Shown here piece after piece: positions 26,631 through 35,027 of a stretch of 64,000 nt of DNA. The position numbers and the translations under genes are program-made. The notes beneath the pieces are model-generated. The model worked only from the letters and a program-made list of their open reading frames with translations, was not told where the DNA came from and made no database searches. The DNA comes from Ruminococcus albus AD2013. Its GTDB lineage: Bacteria; Bacillota; Clostridia; Oscillospirales; Ruminococcaceae. The first letter of the stretch is position 1; each line of letters starts with the position of its first letter. Location of the stretch: assembly GCF_000526775.1 (NCBI RefSeq), contig NZ_JAGS01000001.1, positions 2,790,001 to 2,854,000 on the forward strand, given 5' to 3'.

Positions 26631-29268
26631 AACTAAAAAGGTCCGTGTTACATCAGCGATGTTTCTTGACAACCTGATCGATCTTAACTCATTTAGTGTG
26701 CCTAACGAGGAATTCATATTTAAGATAAAGGCTGACGGAAAAGATAAATACATATCGTTGTTGATGGTATCAGGTATTGATATCTTTCATTACACGGACA
26801 ACGATATGGAATCCGTATTCCAGAACTTTGCCCGGGCAACTACATCGATGAAATGCGCTCACAAGTACATATTTACAACATCATCGCCTTATTTCGAGCA
26901 GCAGAAGAACAATCTGCTGCTCAAGCGAAGAAACATCACTCATAAATATATAATGCGTATGATGGCAAGGAAAGAAAATGAGTTTCTTGAATTTGAAGAA
27001 AATCACAGTGACAGACTTGCATATCTACTGATTTTTTCTGATGATATATCTGAGTTGGATGACTGCTGCAAGCGATTCAAGCGTGAAATGATAGATACCA
27101 ATGTACTTTTTTGTAACGAAGAACAAACCATAGAATTTTTTAACAAGTATCTGTGTTTCGACACTCAGAGTGATAAACTGCACACGTATACCGAAACAAA
27201 CGATAAGACACTGCCTACAGAAATTAAGTTTTATCAGAATTATTTTAAGATCGAAGACAAGTACATAACCTCTTTGGTTGTCAATGACTATCCTGCTAAC
27301 CTTAATGACCTTGAGCTTGCTGCACTTGTATCGACCTTCGCTGACTGCACTATCACATTTGATGTCAAATTCAGATCTAAGCAGATTGTGATTGATGAGA
27401 TCAAACAATCCCTCAAAGAGTTGCGGTCACGTGCTGTTATAAAGCAGGATGTTGCTGATGATATCGATACTCAGAACGAATTTGATAAACTGACTGCTAT
27501 ATATAATGAAATAAGCAGCGGTAACGAACAGATGGTGTATACTACGCTGCGATTTTTCGTAACTTCAGACAGCTATGAAGAACTAAGTAAGCGTGTAAGA
27601 GATATTTCCGTAGAACTTGAAACTAGAGGTATTACATCTTTTGTTCCAATCAACGACCTGAAATCGGAATACTTTGGTATGACAACCGATAGCAATACTA
27701 TTCAGACTCCTTATCCATTGCAGGATACATATAAACGTCAGTATCCGTTCTATTATCAGTCGCACACGGATCCTTCGGGCATTTTCTTCGGGTATACCGA
27801 TACTCACGGTTTGAATATTTTTAACTGCTTTTACCGTAACGACAAGCAGGGACGTAACTCCTACGATCTGCTTGCAGTGGGCGTTAAAGGTTCAGGTAAA
27901 TCTGTAACACTAAAAACTATGCTCCAGGATCAATTACTCCTGGGCAATAAAGTAATGGTCTTAGATATCGAAAATGAATACAGGGATATGGCGCGAATAT
28001 TCGATGGACAAGTTATACGAATGTCACGCGGCAACACGATAAATCCGTTACAGATACGCATGACGGTGCTTGCTGATGCTGAAAACGATGATGAAAATGA
28101 TGGAGCTTCGATAACAAAATCAGAAGCGATATCAATGAACTTCACTTTGGAAATATCCAGAATATGCTCATTCTTCGGGCAGTATAATCCATCTCTTTCC
28201 GACGATGAATTATTCGCGCTGCGTGATGTTCTGGTCGCAGTATATAAGGAAAAAGGCATAACTGATACAACGGATATATCTTCTTTTCTCCCGGAACAGT
28301 TTCCTATTTTCAGTGACCTATACAACTATCTCACGAACATTCAAAAGGATCAGACTCTGTCTGAATACGAAAGATCGAACTATAAAAAGCTTGAAACACA
28401 AATCAAGCAGTTATCTAAGTATGGTGCTTTCGGTACGATGTTTGATAACTATACGAATGTAAATATCGATGATAAAAACCTCATCGTCTTTGATGTCAAG
28501 CAGATTTCTGAAATGGAAACCAATGTTTATAATGCACAGCTTTTTAATATTTTATCCCTTATGTGGGCAGAAACTTGTAAAAACAGAGAACATAATGCTT
28601 TCGTTAGTCCACATGAAAGACGATATATTGTGTGTCTGTTAGATGAAGCTCACCGATTTATCTCTGTAAAAAACAGACAGGTAACGAAATTTATTGAGAC
28701 TCTTCTCAGGCGTTCACGTAAGTATGATGCAGGATTATGGTTTGCATCACAGTCTATCCTGGACTTTCTTCCGTCCTCGGACAGTGCTGAAACAGACGTA
28801 ATAAAGACAATCTTCCAGCTTATACAGTATAAAATAATACTCAAACAGTCACCTGACAGCATACAAAAACTGCATGAGATATTCAGTCAGTTCACTCTTT
28901 CCGAACTGAATAATTCAACTAATTTTCAGGCAGGAGAAATGCTAATGTCACTTTCTGCCGGTCGAAACAAAGTTCATTGCTACAAAATTGCAACCGATTG
29001 CGATTTGATGTACATCGGTAATGCACAAGACAGAAGTGAAATTATACATAAGATATTCAATCGTTATTATACTGAAATGAGTATGAAAGAATATGGCAAG
29101 CAATTATTAAATGATCCTGCTATCAGAGAAAACTTCTGCAAGGTTTTTACCAATGAAGTACTCAGCATTTTTGGTTTTGAAAAAGAAGATAGTGATTATC
29201 TTTATACTCTTGTAGCAAGCACTGTTATTTCATTCGGACAAGAACTGATAGATATCGCAAAGGAGTAA
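26590..29268 (+). CDS. virB4: VirB4-family conjugation ATPase
   Basis: An 892-aa ATPase. ATG 26590 (MKSLREIKIKNINKTKKV) follows AAGGAGAAAGAAA; a longer upstream frame is a shadow of the previous gene. The Walker A motif GVKGSGKSVT is near residue 433 and Walker B VCLLDEAHRF near 680. The motifs SRKYDAGLWFASQS and FQLIQYKIILKQ downstream are typical of VirB4/TraC/TrbE ATPases. The enzyme powers pilin or channel assembly and substrate transfer at the cytoplasmic face of the membrane. The length is in the usual range and no disruption is seen. It sits in the conserved order pilin, TrbL, VirB3-like, VirB4. Confidence 0.92.
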   Translation: MKSLREIKIKNINKTKKVRVTSAMFLDNLIDLNSFSVPNEEFIFKIKADGKDKYISLLMVSGIDIFHYTDNDMESVFQNFARATTSMKCAHKYIFTTSSPYFEQQKNNLLLKRRNITHKYIMRMMARKENEFLEFEENHSDRLAYLLIFSDDISELDDCCKRFKREMIDTNVLFCNEEQTIEFFNKYLCFDTQSDKLHTYTETNDKTLPTEIKFYQNYFKIEDKYITSLVVNDYPANLNDLELAALVSTFADCTITFDVKFRSKQIVIDEIKQSLKELRSRAVIKQDVADDIDTQNEFDKLTAIYNEISSGNEQMVYTTLRFFVTSDSYEELSKRVRDISVELETRGITSFVPINDLKSEYFGMTTDSNTIQTPYPLQDTYKRQYPFYYQSHTDPSGIFFGYTDTHGLNIFNCFYRNDKQGRNSYDLLAVGVKGSGKSVTLKTMLQDQLLLGNKVMVLDIENEYRDMARIFDGQVIRMSRGNTINPLQIRMTVLADAENDDENDGASITKSEAISMNFTLEISRICSFFGQYNPSLSDDELFALRDVLVAVYKEKGITDTTDISSFLPEQFPIFSDLYNYLTNIQKDQTLSEYERSNYKKLETQIKQLSKYGAFGTMFDNYTNVNIDDKNLIVFDVKQISEMETNVYNAQLFNILSLMWAETCKNREHNAFVSPHERRYIVCLLDEAHRFISVKNRQVTKFIETLLRRSRKYDAGLWFASQSILDFLPSSDSAETDVIKTIFQLIQYKIILKQSPDSIQKLHEIFSQFTLSELNNSTNFQAGEMLMSLSAGRNKVHCYKIATDCDLMYIGNAQDRSEIIHKIFNRYYTEMSMKEYGKQLLNDPAIRENFCKVFTNEVLSIFGFEKEDSDYLYTLVASTVISFGQELIDIAKE

Positions 29269-29272
29269 TGAT

Positions 29273-30517
29273 ATGGAAACAAAAAAAAGCAATATAATAT
29301 ATACCTTATTCTTACTCATAACATTTCCACTATTTTTCTTTATGCTGAGTTATCCAGCTATACGAACAAAGGCTAATGACAGTAAAAGTAAGTTCTATAA
29401 TGAAAGCATTGAATTGGGTGCCTACATGATTAAGGTATCCGATGCGGCATATCTTGAAGATAAATCAGAACTTGATTTTATGCTATCTGTAATAAAAAAA
29501 TCAGGCAAAACTGAAGAAGTAAAGCCTGAGATAGAGTCAGTATACTATTATTATAAAGGCGGCAAATACAAAGATGTAACATCGAATATGACCATAGATC
29601 AGCTGAGTGATATATCATCACTTGCTAAAATAAGCGATGCTGAAAGTGAGTTTTCTTATATCGGTATTGCTATCTCCTATAAAGAGAATGACCGCTATGC
29701 CGAGGATAAAGTCGATGAATTCGGTGATACGATCAAGGGTGAACTGATCGAAGGCAAAACATATAAGGTGGTCATTTGTATTGATAAGCGCGATATAGAA
29801 TTCATGGATTCCAAGGACTACGATCCCAAAGGAAAGGATCTATCATCGCAAGAAAGTGATGATACGAGCAGCGAATATGATGATGATTCCTCAAAGCCTG
29901 AGTATACTTCTATAACAACAACTACAACAAAACCTATGCTTGTGCCGGACAGTCGTCAAATCACAACAACTAGCCGAATTTCTGAAAGCTCATCATCTTC
30001 TTCAAAAAAAGATAATAGTTCCTCCGCTGCTAGTCATAATAATTCAGTAGGAAACGGAAACGTCGGAGGTTATTCAGGTGGGTATTCCGGTGGCGGATAT
30101 TCAGGCGGAGGTAATAATTACAACGACTATGAAGAACCTCCGAGAGAAGAAGAAACAACGACCACTAAGCAAGTTACAACATCAGTAACAACTACAGCAA
30201 CAACACCTCAGCCAACCGTTACAACAACACCTGCGCCTGTCACAAGAGCTATTATTCATGTGGACGGTATCAAGCTTGAAACAGACTATGCTGCCAATAA
30301 TGTTACTCTTAAAATCGGTGAAAAACATAAAATCAAGGCTGTAATATCACCAGATAATGCAGATGACAAGTCAGTAAAATGGGAGAGTAACCGTGAAGAT
30401 ATTGCTGTTATCGATGCAGACGGAGAGATAAAAGCAGTCGGAAAAGGTAAGGCTATAATCACCGCAACGACAAATGACGGCGGTCTGAAAGCAAGCTGTA
30501 TGGTCACTGTATCATAG
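29273..30517 (+). CDS. Surface protein with Thr-rich linker and Big_2 domain
   Basis: A 414-aa exported protein with an N-terminal membrane anchor or uncleaved signal (about 8-27, IIYTLFLLITFPLFFFMLSY). An extracellular domain of unknown family (about 35-185) follows, then a low-complexity linker rich in Thr, Ser, Gly and Tyr, and a C-terminal bacterial Ig-like Big_2 domain (about 325-414, with LKIGEKHKIKAVISPDNADD, VKWESNREDIAVID and GKGKAIITATT). Big_2 domains mediate surface adhesion. It begins 4 bases after virB4, so it belongs to the transfer operon. It could be a VirB8-like or adhesive part of the apparatus, but this is inference. The linker resembles that of the lipoprotein at 3912. 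Confidence 0.75.
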   Translation: METKKSNIIYTLFLLITFPLFFFMLSYPAIRTKANDSKSKFYNESIELGAYMIKVSDAAYLEDKSELDFMLSVIKKSGKTEEVKPEIESVYYYYKGGKYKDVTSNMTIDQLSDISSLAKISDAESEFSYIGIAISYKENDRYAEDKVDEFGDTIKGELIEGKTYKVVICIDKRDIEFMDSKDYDPKGKDLSSQESDDTSSEYDDDSSKPEYTSITTTTTKPMLVPDSRQITTTSRISESSSSSSKKDNSSSAASHNNSVGNGNVGGYSGGYSGGGYSGGGNNYNDYEEPPREEETTTTKQVTTSVTTTATTPQPTVTTTPAPVTRAIIHVDGIKLETDYAANNVTLKIGEKHKIKAVISPDNADDKSVKWESNREDIAVIDADGEIKAVGKGKAIITATTNDGGLKASCMVTVS

Positions 30518-30533
30518 AGCATTCAATAAAAGA

Positions 30534-30549
30534 TGTGTCTATAGACACA
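30534..30549. repeat. ICE palindrome copy 5
   Basis: Perfect TGTGTCTATAGACACA, 28 bases before the ATG at 30577, between the Big_2 surface gene and the next gene pair. Confidence 0.85.
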
Positions 30550-30576
30550 GATAGCATTAAAAAAGGAGAATAAAAA

Positions 30577-31365
30577 ATGACTGATAGAAACAATATATCA
30601 TACGATAAATATCCGTTTCATGACGATGTTAAGCTTTCTTATTTCGGCAGATCTGACAAAGAAATCGACTACATAATCAGGCAAGGAATTGATGATTTTA
30701 AGAGCGGAAGATCGTTTCCCGAGAACGGAAATTTCAACGGACTGGACAACTACAGCGTAATGATGGAAATAAATAATACTGTTGTCGGTGTTCGTCTACC
30801 CGATCTTACTTATGCAACATGGACCGGTAATACAACAGATGGTGTCAGCAACGGACACTATATGATGACAAGAAAAAGTGCTCTTGAAGACTTCGCAGTA
30901 CGCGCAAATATCATCGACAAGCAGAGGTATATTACTAACGATGAATACTCTAAGATAATGATTGACGGTCTGATTCCCGAAAGAATAAGAGATGATATTT
31001 CCGAAAACTTGCAGGATAATCTTGACAGTTACGGCTCGGATGGTTTCACTTTCTGCGTTATTTCATATGCAGGAAATAGTGTAGCAATTTCCATGAATAT
31101 GATGGATAACGATACATTTTACGAACATATCAGAGATTTCTTTGATGAAAACGATTGGTATCCTGACGGCGATTATGTTGATTTTCGGGTGACAGAATAT
31201 AAATACGGATTTGGTAAAAGCACTGCAACAGATAAGCAGATCGAATATATAAATAACCATCTCGATAACGTATTACTGTTCTCACAGGAAACAGATCATC
31301 AAGCTTTTGAAGTAGACAGGCAGTATATTTTGAACCTTGACATGGGAGAATATCATGGACGATAA
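30577..31365 (+). CDS. Hypothetical ICE protein under palindrome 5
   Basis: A 262-aa acidic protein starting at ATG 30577 after AAAAAAGGAGAATAAAAA. It has no signal peptide or membrane segment. It contains repeated charged aromatic stretches such as DFFDENDWYPDGDYVDF. I recognise no family. It overlaps the next gene by 11 bases, so the two are coupled. It may be a cytosolic regulator or an anti-restriction-like acidic protein, but the sequence gives no specific motif. Confidence 0.7.
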   Translation: MTDRNNISYDKYPFHDDVKLSYFGRSDKEIDYIIRQGIDDFKSGRSFPENGNFNGLDNYSVMMEINNTVVGVRLPDLTYATWTGNTTDGVSNGHYMMTRKSALEDFAVRANIIDKQRYITNDEYSKIMIDGLIPERIRDDISENLQDNLDSYGSDGFTFCVISYAGNSVAISMNMMDNDTFYEHIRDFFDENDWYPDGDYVDFRVTEYKYGFGKSTATDKQIEYINNHLDNVLLFSQETDHQAFEVDRQYILNLDMGEYHGR

Positions 31366-31996
31366 TAACTTTTTTGAATATCCGTACAGCGAATTCCGCG
31401 ATGGTGTTGAACAGGATTTCACCGATAATGTCAGAGTAAAAAAGAAAGTATTTTATAAAAACATAGGTATAATAGCTGCCGGTATAGTATGTATGTTACT
31501 GTTCGTTCTCAGGCTGCCAAGCATATTCCTGTGGTTAGGTATAATACTTCTTATCGTTGGTTCTGTTCTATTCAAAAACACGTCAAAGCACGATGAACAC
31601 TTGCTTGAAATATATGCCGGAGAACGTAAGATGGAGCTTATATATTATACAAACAGCTATCGTTTCAAGCGTGTTCTGAATGTAGCTTATGAAGATATTC
31701 TTCGAGCAGAATTCGCTAATAACAGCTATGAAAAATTTCGTTTGTGCTTTAAAAACAGTAAAGATACAAACCTAAGTTCATACACTTTGGACAATAAAAA
31801 GCTTGACGAACCTCTTGAAAATATATTAGAATTTGACCTTGCTCCTAACTCCCTTGAACAAGGTTTCTTCTTATATCTTGCTTCAAGCTGCTTCGTTATC
31901 CGTAACTACAACAGAAAGAAAATCGAGAAAAAATTCGGCACAGCCGAGGACTATTTTGATAATATTGGTGCTAATTTCCTCTCTCCCGGAGAATAA
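31355..31996 (+). CDS. Hypothetical two-helix membrane protein
   Basis: A 213-aa protein. ATG 31355 follows GGGAGAATATC and overlaps the preceding stop. Two adjacent hydrophobic helices at about 38-57 (IGIIAAGIVCMLLFVLRLP) and 60-76 (IFLWLGIILLIVGSVLF) are followed by a cytosolic domain of about 135 residues with a PH-like or YcxB-like look (YTNSYRFKRVLNVAYEDILR), which I cannot assign firmly. It ends at the CTCTCTCCCGGAGAATAA motif. It belongs to the coupled pair with 30577; function unknown. Confidence 0.68.
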   Translation: MDDNNFFEYPYSEFRDGVEQDFTDNVRVKKKVFYKNIGIIAAGIVCMLLFVLRLPSIFLWLGIILLIVGSVLFKNTSKHDEHLLEIYAGERKMELIYYTNSYRFKRVLNVAYEDILRAEFANNSYEKFRLCFKNSKDTNLSSYTLDNKKLDEPLENILEFDLAPNSLEQGFFLYLASSCFVIRNYNRKKIEKKFGTAEDYFDNIGANFLSPGE

Positions 31997-32012
31997 AAAA
32001 GGAGTAATTTAT

Positions 32013-32402
32013 ATGAGTAAAAGTAAGAATGATATCATCATAAGAGGATTAAATGATAATACGATAACTCAGCTTGATTTAATTGCAAGTAAACGCAATT
32101 GTTCTTCAAGGAACGAACTTCTATGCAAGATTATCAATGAATATGTTGCCTGCAATAATGATGAAATGGTTGAATATCTTCCAAAAATCGTTCGATCTCT
32201 GTGTGAAACAGAGATAAAAAATACATCTGCAAATTCAACCGAGGTCCTTACAGATGTTTACAGAACACTGCTAAGATTGATTAGAATTACGCAGAAACTT
32301 GAAAATTTTCTTTATCCTGAACTGGATAAAAACGATGTAAACGACTTGAATTCTAAGCAGCTTTTAGCGATTATAGAATCTGCGGAACAAACTTCGCCTT
32401 GA
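32013..32402 (+). CDS. RHH mobilisation accessory protein 1
   Basis: A 129-aa protein. ATG 32013 follows AAAAAAGGAGTAATTTAT; a longer frame from 31833 is a shadow. The N-terminal 45 residues (DIIIRGLNDNTITQLDLIAS, then CSSRNELLCKIINEYV) have the strand-helix-helix plan of Arc/MetJ/CopG proteins. The rest is helical and probably mediates oligomerisation. It lies immediately upstream of the iteron and palindrome cluster, with another RHH protein and the relaxase just beyond. It is the best candidate for binding the iterons at oriT, as MobC-like accessory proteins do in relaxosomes. Confidence 0.75.
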   Translation: MSKSKNDIIIRGLNDNTITQLDLIASKRNCSSRNELLCKIINEYVACNNDEMVEYLPKIVRSLCETEIKNTSANSTEVLTDVYRTLLRLIRITQKLENFLYPELDKNDVNDLNSKQLLAIIESAEQTSP

Positions 32403-32430
32403 TTCAGTCAAAAATCAGCGTCTTAAATGA

Positions 32431-32562
32431 GTATATCCGTATATCCAAATAGCTAAAAACAGTATATCTGTATATATAAAAGAGTATATCCGTATATCTG
32501 TTTTGAAAATATTCAGCTGAATGAAGTATATCCGTATATCTATTATAGTATATCCGTATATA
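32431..32562 (+). repeat. Five phased iterons at the probable oriT
   Basis: Five 15-base units of consensus GTATATCCGTATATC start at 32431, 32462, 32484, 32526 and 32548. Unit 2 has CTG for CCG, and units 2 and 5 end in A. Start-to-start distances are 31, 22, 42 and 22 bases, close to 3, 2, 4 and 2 helical turns. Proteins bound here would therefore face the same side of the DNA. The array lies between two RHH genes and upstream of the relaxase. Confidence 0.85.
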
Positions 32563-32578
32563 CATTTTCAATAGATAC

Positions 32579-32646
32579 GATATCACTTTTTCTAGCCTAA
32601 AAGTGCGGTACTACCGCACTTTCTTACTGAGAGTGATATCACTCTC
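32579..32646. other. Inverted-repeat cluster, probable nic/oriT region
   Basis: Three nested inverted repeats. An 11-bp stem, AAAGTGCGGTA / TACCGCACTTT (32600-32622), has a single central base. A perfect 18-bp palindrome, GAGAGTGATATCACTCTC, lies at 32629-32646. GATATCACT (32579-32587) pairs with AGTGATATC (32632-32640). Together with the iterons this resembles an origin of transfer. The nick site cannot be placed from sequence alone. Confidence 0.65.
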
Positions 32647-32700
32647 TTTATGCTCATTATTACCTATTTATCAGCCGCAATAAAAAAAGGAGTGATTGAA

Positions 32701-33159
32701 ATGCCCAAAACCAAAAGACTATTTTCACTGGATGACCGAACATTAGATTTATTAGACCTACTGAAAACAGAACGTGGTCTTACAAATACATCAGAATTAT
32801 TAAGAGTGCTGATACTGGAAGCAGCCATTGCCGAAAACATCACAAGCGACTATGGTGAACTGCCGAGTACATCAGAACGTAAACGGGCTAAATCTGATAT
32901 AGCGTCTAGGCTTGACCGTATGGAAGTAGCTTTATCCAAGCTGTCACATCAGATTGGTGACATTAAAGAATTCACCTACGAAACACGAGACGGAGTTAAC
33001 AGCTACCTAAACTTCTTAGGAGTAGAAAATACAGATACAGCAGATGAGAACATTAACTGCCAAACGATACATAAAAGCATACAGCAGGCAAAACAAAATT
33101 ACAACTCTCAGATGCGGCAAAATGCAATTAATAAAGCTAACTTCGGAGGTGGATACTAA
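32701..33159 (+). CDS. RHH mobilisation accessory protein 2 (MobC-like)
   Basis: A 152-aa protein. ATG 32701 follows AAAAGGAGTGATTGAA. The N-terminus (RLFSLDDRTLDLLDLLKTER then NTSELLRVLILEA) again suggests a ribbon-helix-helix or helix-turn-helix DNA-binding unit. The middle (about 60-105) is a probable coiled coil (SRLDRMEVALSKLSHQI). Its last base overlaps the relaxase ATG (TAATG), so it is translationally coupled to the relaxase. It is probably a relaxosome accessory factor. With protein 1 it makes two different small DNA-binding proteins bracketing the oriT candidate. Confidence 0.72.
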   Translation: MPKTKRLFSLDDRTLDLLDLLKTERGLTNTSELLRVLILEAAIAENITSDYGELPSTSERKRAKSDIASRLDRMEVALSKLSHQIGDIKEFTYETRDGVNSYLNFLGVENTDTADENINCQTIHKSIQQAKQNYNSQMRQNAINKANFGGGY

Positions 33160-34979
33160 TGGCTACACCCGCCGTTGTATTCAAAATACAATTCCTTTAC
33201 AACTGGTACATCCGATCTGATACACAAAGTAACAGCAATACCAAATATGTTAAAGGTGATTTTACTGACTACCTGGAACGACCATCTGCATTTCTTCCTA
33301 AACTGCATAGTAAGGAGCAAGAATACAAAGACTTTCTCGACTATATGAAGAACGATGAAAAATCGAAAGGCGCATTTGATACTGAACACGATCTGCTCAC
33401 GCACGAACAGCTAAACGATTATAGGACACAGGAAGTGACAGCTCGTGAAAATGGTTGTCCCAAATATAGTGGGGTAATTTCATTTAACAATGAGTTTCTG
33501 CGTAACAATGGTATTCTTGTTGGAAGTAACATTGACTATATTAAGCTGAAAAATGTCGCACGTAATGGTATCAATAAGATGATCGACAAGTCAGACAAGC
33601 TTTCCGCTGATAACATCAACTGGATAGGTGCGATACATGAAAACACAGATAATATCCACATACATTTTGCTATGTATCCGCTGGAAAGAACTACACGCAG
33701 GAATCACAAAGATAAAAATCAGAACTGCATAGAACAGGATGCTATCAAAACATTAAAGTCAACGATAGCAAACGGCATAATCAATCAGACACATACACCA
33801 GAGATCACACGTATCAAACGTGAGATACTTTTTCCTCAGCTGTCCGATGCTATGGGAGGTGCCGAAAAGATGCTGCTTGAATTGGCGGATAAATTTCCGT
33901 CGAACATCGCAATGCAGTATGGTAATCATCGCATGAAACCTTTCCAGCGCGAGATCGACAAGTGTGTTGATGAGATAATCGGCTCGGATCCTGAACTAAA
34001 AAAGTCATTTGATTTGTATGTGTCGTCATTAGGTATGATGGATAGGCAGTATCAGGATTTTTATGGTGACGAATCGCAGGCGCTTACTTATTCGGAACAT
34101 CAGATGGAGGACTTCTATAATCGTGCCGGAAACATTCTGCTAAAACACATTAAGGAAATGAAAAACGGTGAATATCCTGATACCGGGTCCGATGAACTTA
34201 TAAAACGGTTGAGCGATAAGGGTGTATCCGGGAGAGAAGAAAAAAAGGATATTGATGAACTTCGGGATTATCTGCTCAGTAATAACAAATACATCAGCAA
34301 CTATAATATTGCGAACAAAGCGCTCGGTCTTATCAAAGACGATGATGACATCAAACGACTTGAAAGTGTTGCCGATATTTCTGACACAGCTGCATTTACA
34401 CTTGGTATGTACTACAAGGATAAAGACAAAAAACTATCAGAAAAATATATGCTTATGTCGGCAAACAATAATGACCGTGATTCTCAGTATCAGCTGGGCA
34501 AACTTTATCTGGCTGACGATGATATAAAGCAAGGTGCAGAATGGATGCGGCGCTCTGCCGATAACGGTCACGCTTATGCACAATATGCTTACGGAATAAT
34601 GATGCTAAAAAACAATAGTCCCGAAGAGGGGTTATATTATCTTAATAACTCATACAAAAACGGAAACAAGATCGCGCATAAGGTGGCGCAGTCATATAAG
34701 AAAAAGCTAGAAAGCGAAGAAACAACTCAAAACACCGCAAACGTATCTACTCAAAAGCCTGTAAAAACCAACCGCGGTAAAAGCATAAATAGAACAAAAA
34801 AAGCACCGATGCTGCGTCGATCAGTAGCTGCATCTACTTATAATGCCAATATGTGCTGGTCACAGCTTAGAAGTATAATGGCTGAATATGATGCACATAT
34901 AAAGCAACTTCAACGTGAATTCGACTATGAGAATCAGATCAGCAATGATGATTATCTTGAATACACTCCATACTATTAA
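33159..34979 (+). CDS. MobP2/MobL-type relaxase with Sel1 repeats
   Basis: A 606-aa conjugative relaxase. The N-terminal domain (about 1-230) includes KYSGVISFNNEFLRNNGI and the metal-binding AIHENTDNIHIHFAMY (His residues about 164-168), the HUH motif that holds the divalent ion for nicking at oriT. The candidate catalytic Tyr cannot be fixed, although several lie in the N-terminal region. Residues about 400-500 form Sel1-like helical repeats (AAFTLGMYYKDKDKKLSEKY, then QYQLGKLYLADDDIKQGAEW and YAQYAYGIMML), a fusion known in Firmicutes MobP2 relaxases. It follows two RHH genes and the iteron region and precedes the coupling protein, so it completes the mobilisation module. Confidence 0.85.
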   Translation: MATPAVVFKIQFLYNWYIRSDTQSNSNTKYVKGDFTDYLERPSAFLPKLHSKEQEYKDFLDYMKNDEKSKGAFDTEHDLLTHEQLNDYRTQEVTARENGCPKYSGVISFNNEFLRNNGILVGSNIDYIKLKNVARNGINKMIDKSDKLSADNINWIGAIHENTDNIHIHFAMYPLERTTRRNHKDKNQNCIEQDAIKTLKSTIANGIINQTHTPEITRIKREILFPQLSDAMGGAEKMLLELADKFPSNIAMQYGNHRMKPFQREIDKCVDEIIGSDPELKKSFDLYVSSLGMMDRQYQDFYGDESQALTYSEHQMEDFYNRAGNILLKHIKEMKNGEYPDTGSDELIKRLSDKGVSGREEKKDIDELRDYLLSNNKYISNYNIANKALGLIKDDDDIKRLESVADISDTAAFTLGMYYKDKDKKLSEKYMLMSANNNDRDSQYQLGKLYLADDDIKQGAEWMRRSADNGHAYAQYAYGIMMLKNNSPEEGLYYLNNSYKNGNKIAHKVAQSYKKKLESEETTQNTANVSTQKPVKTNRGKSINRTKKAPMLRRSVAASTYNANMCWSQLRSIMAEYDAHIKQLQREFDYENQISNDDYLEYTPYY

Positions 34980-35027
34980 GGTGTTATCCGAGAGGAAAGA
35001 AAAAGGAAATGGATAGGTGATGATGAA

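Noticed and set aside
32431..32562. CRISPR array
   Set aside because: The repeats are 15 bases with irregular short spacing and no cas genes; iterons explain them better.
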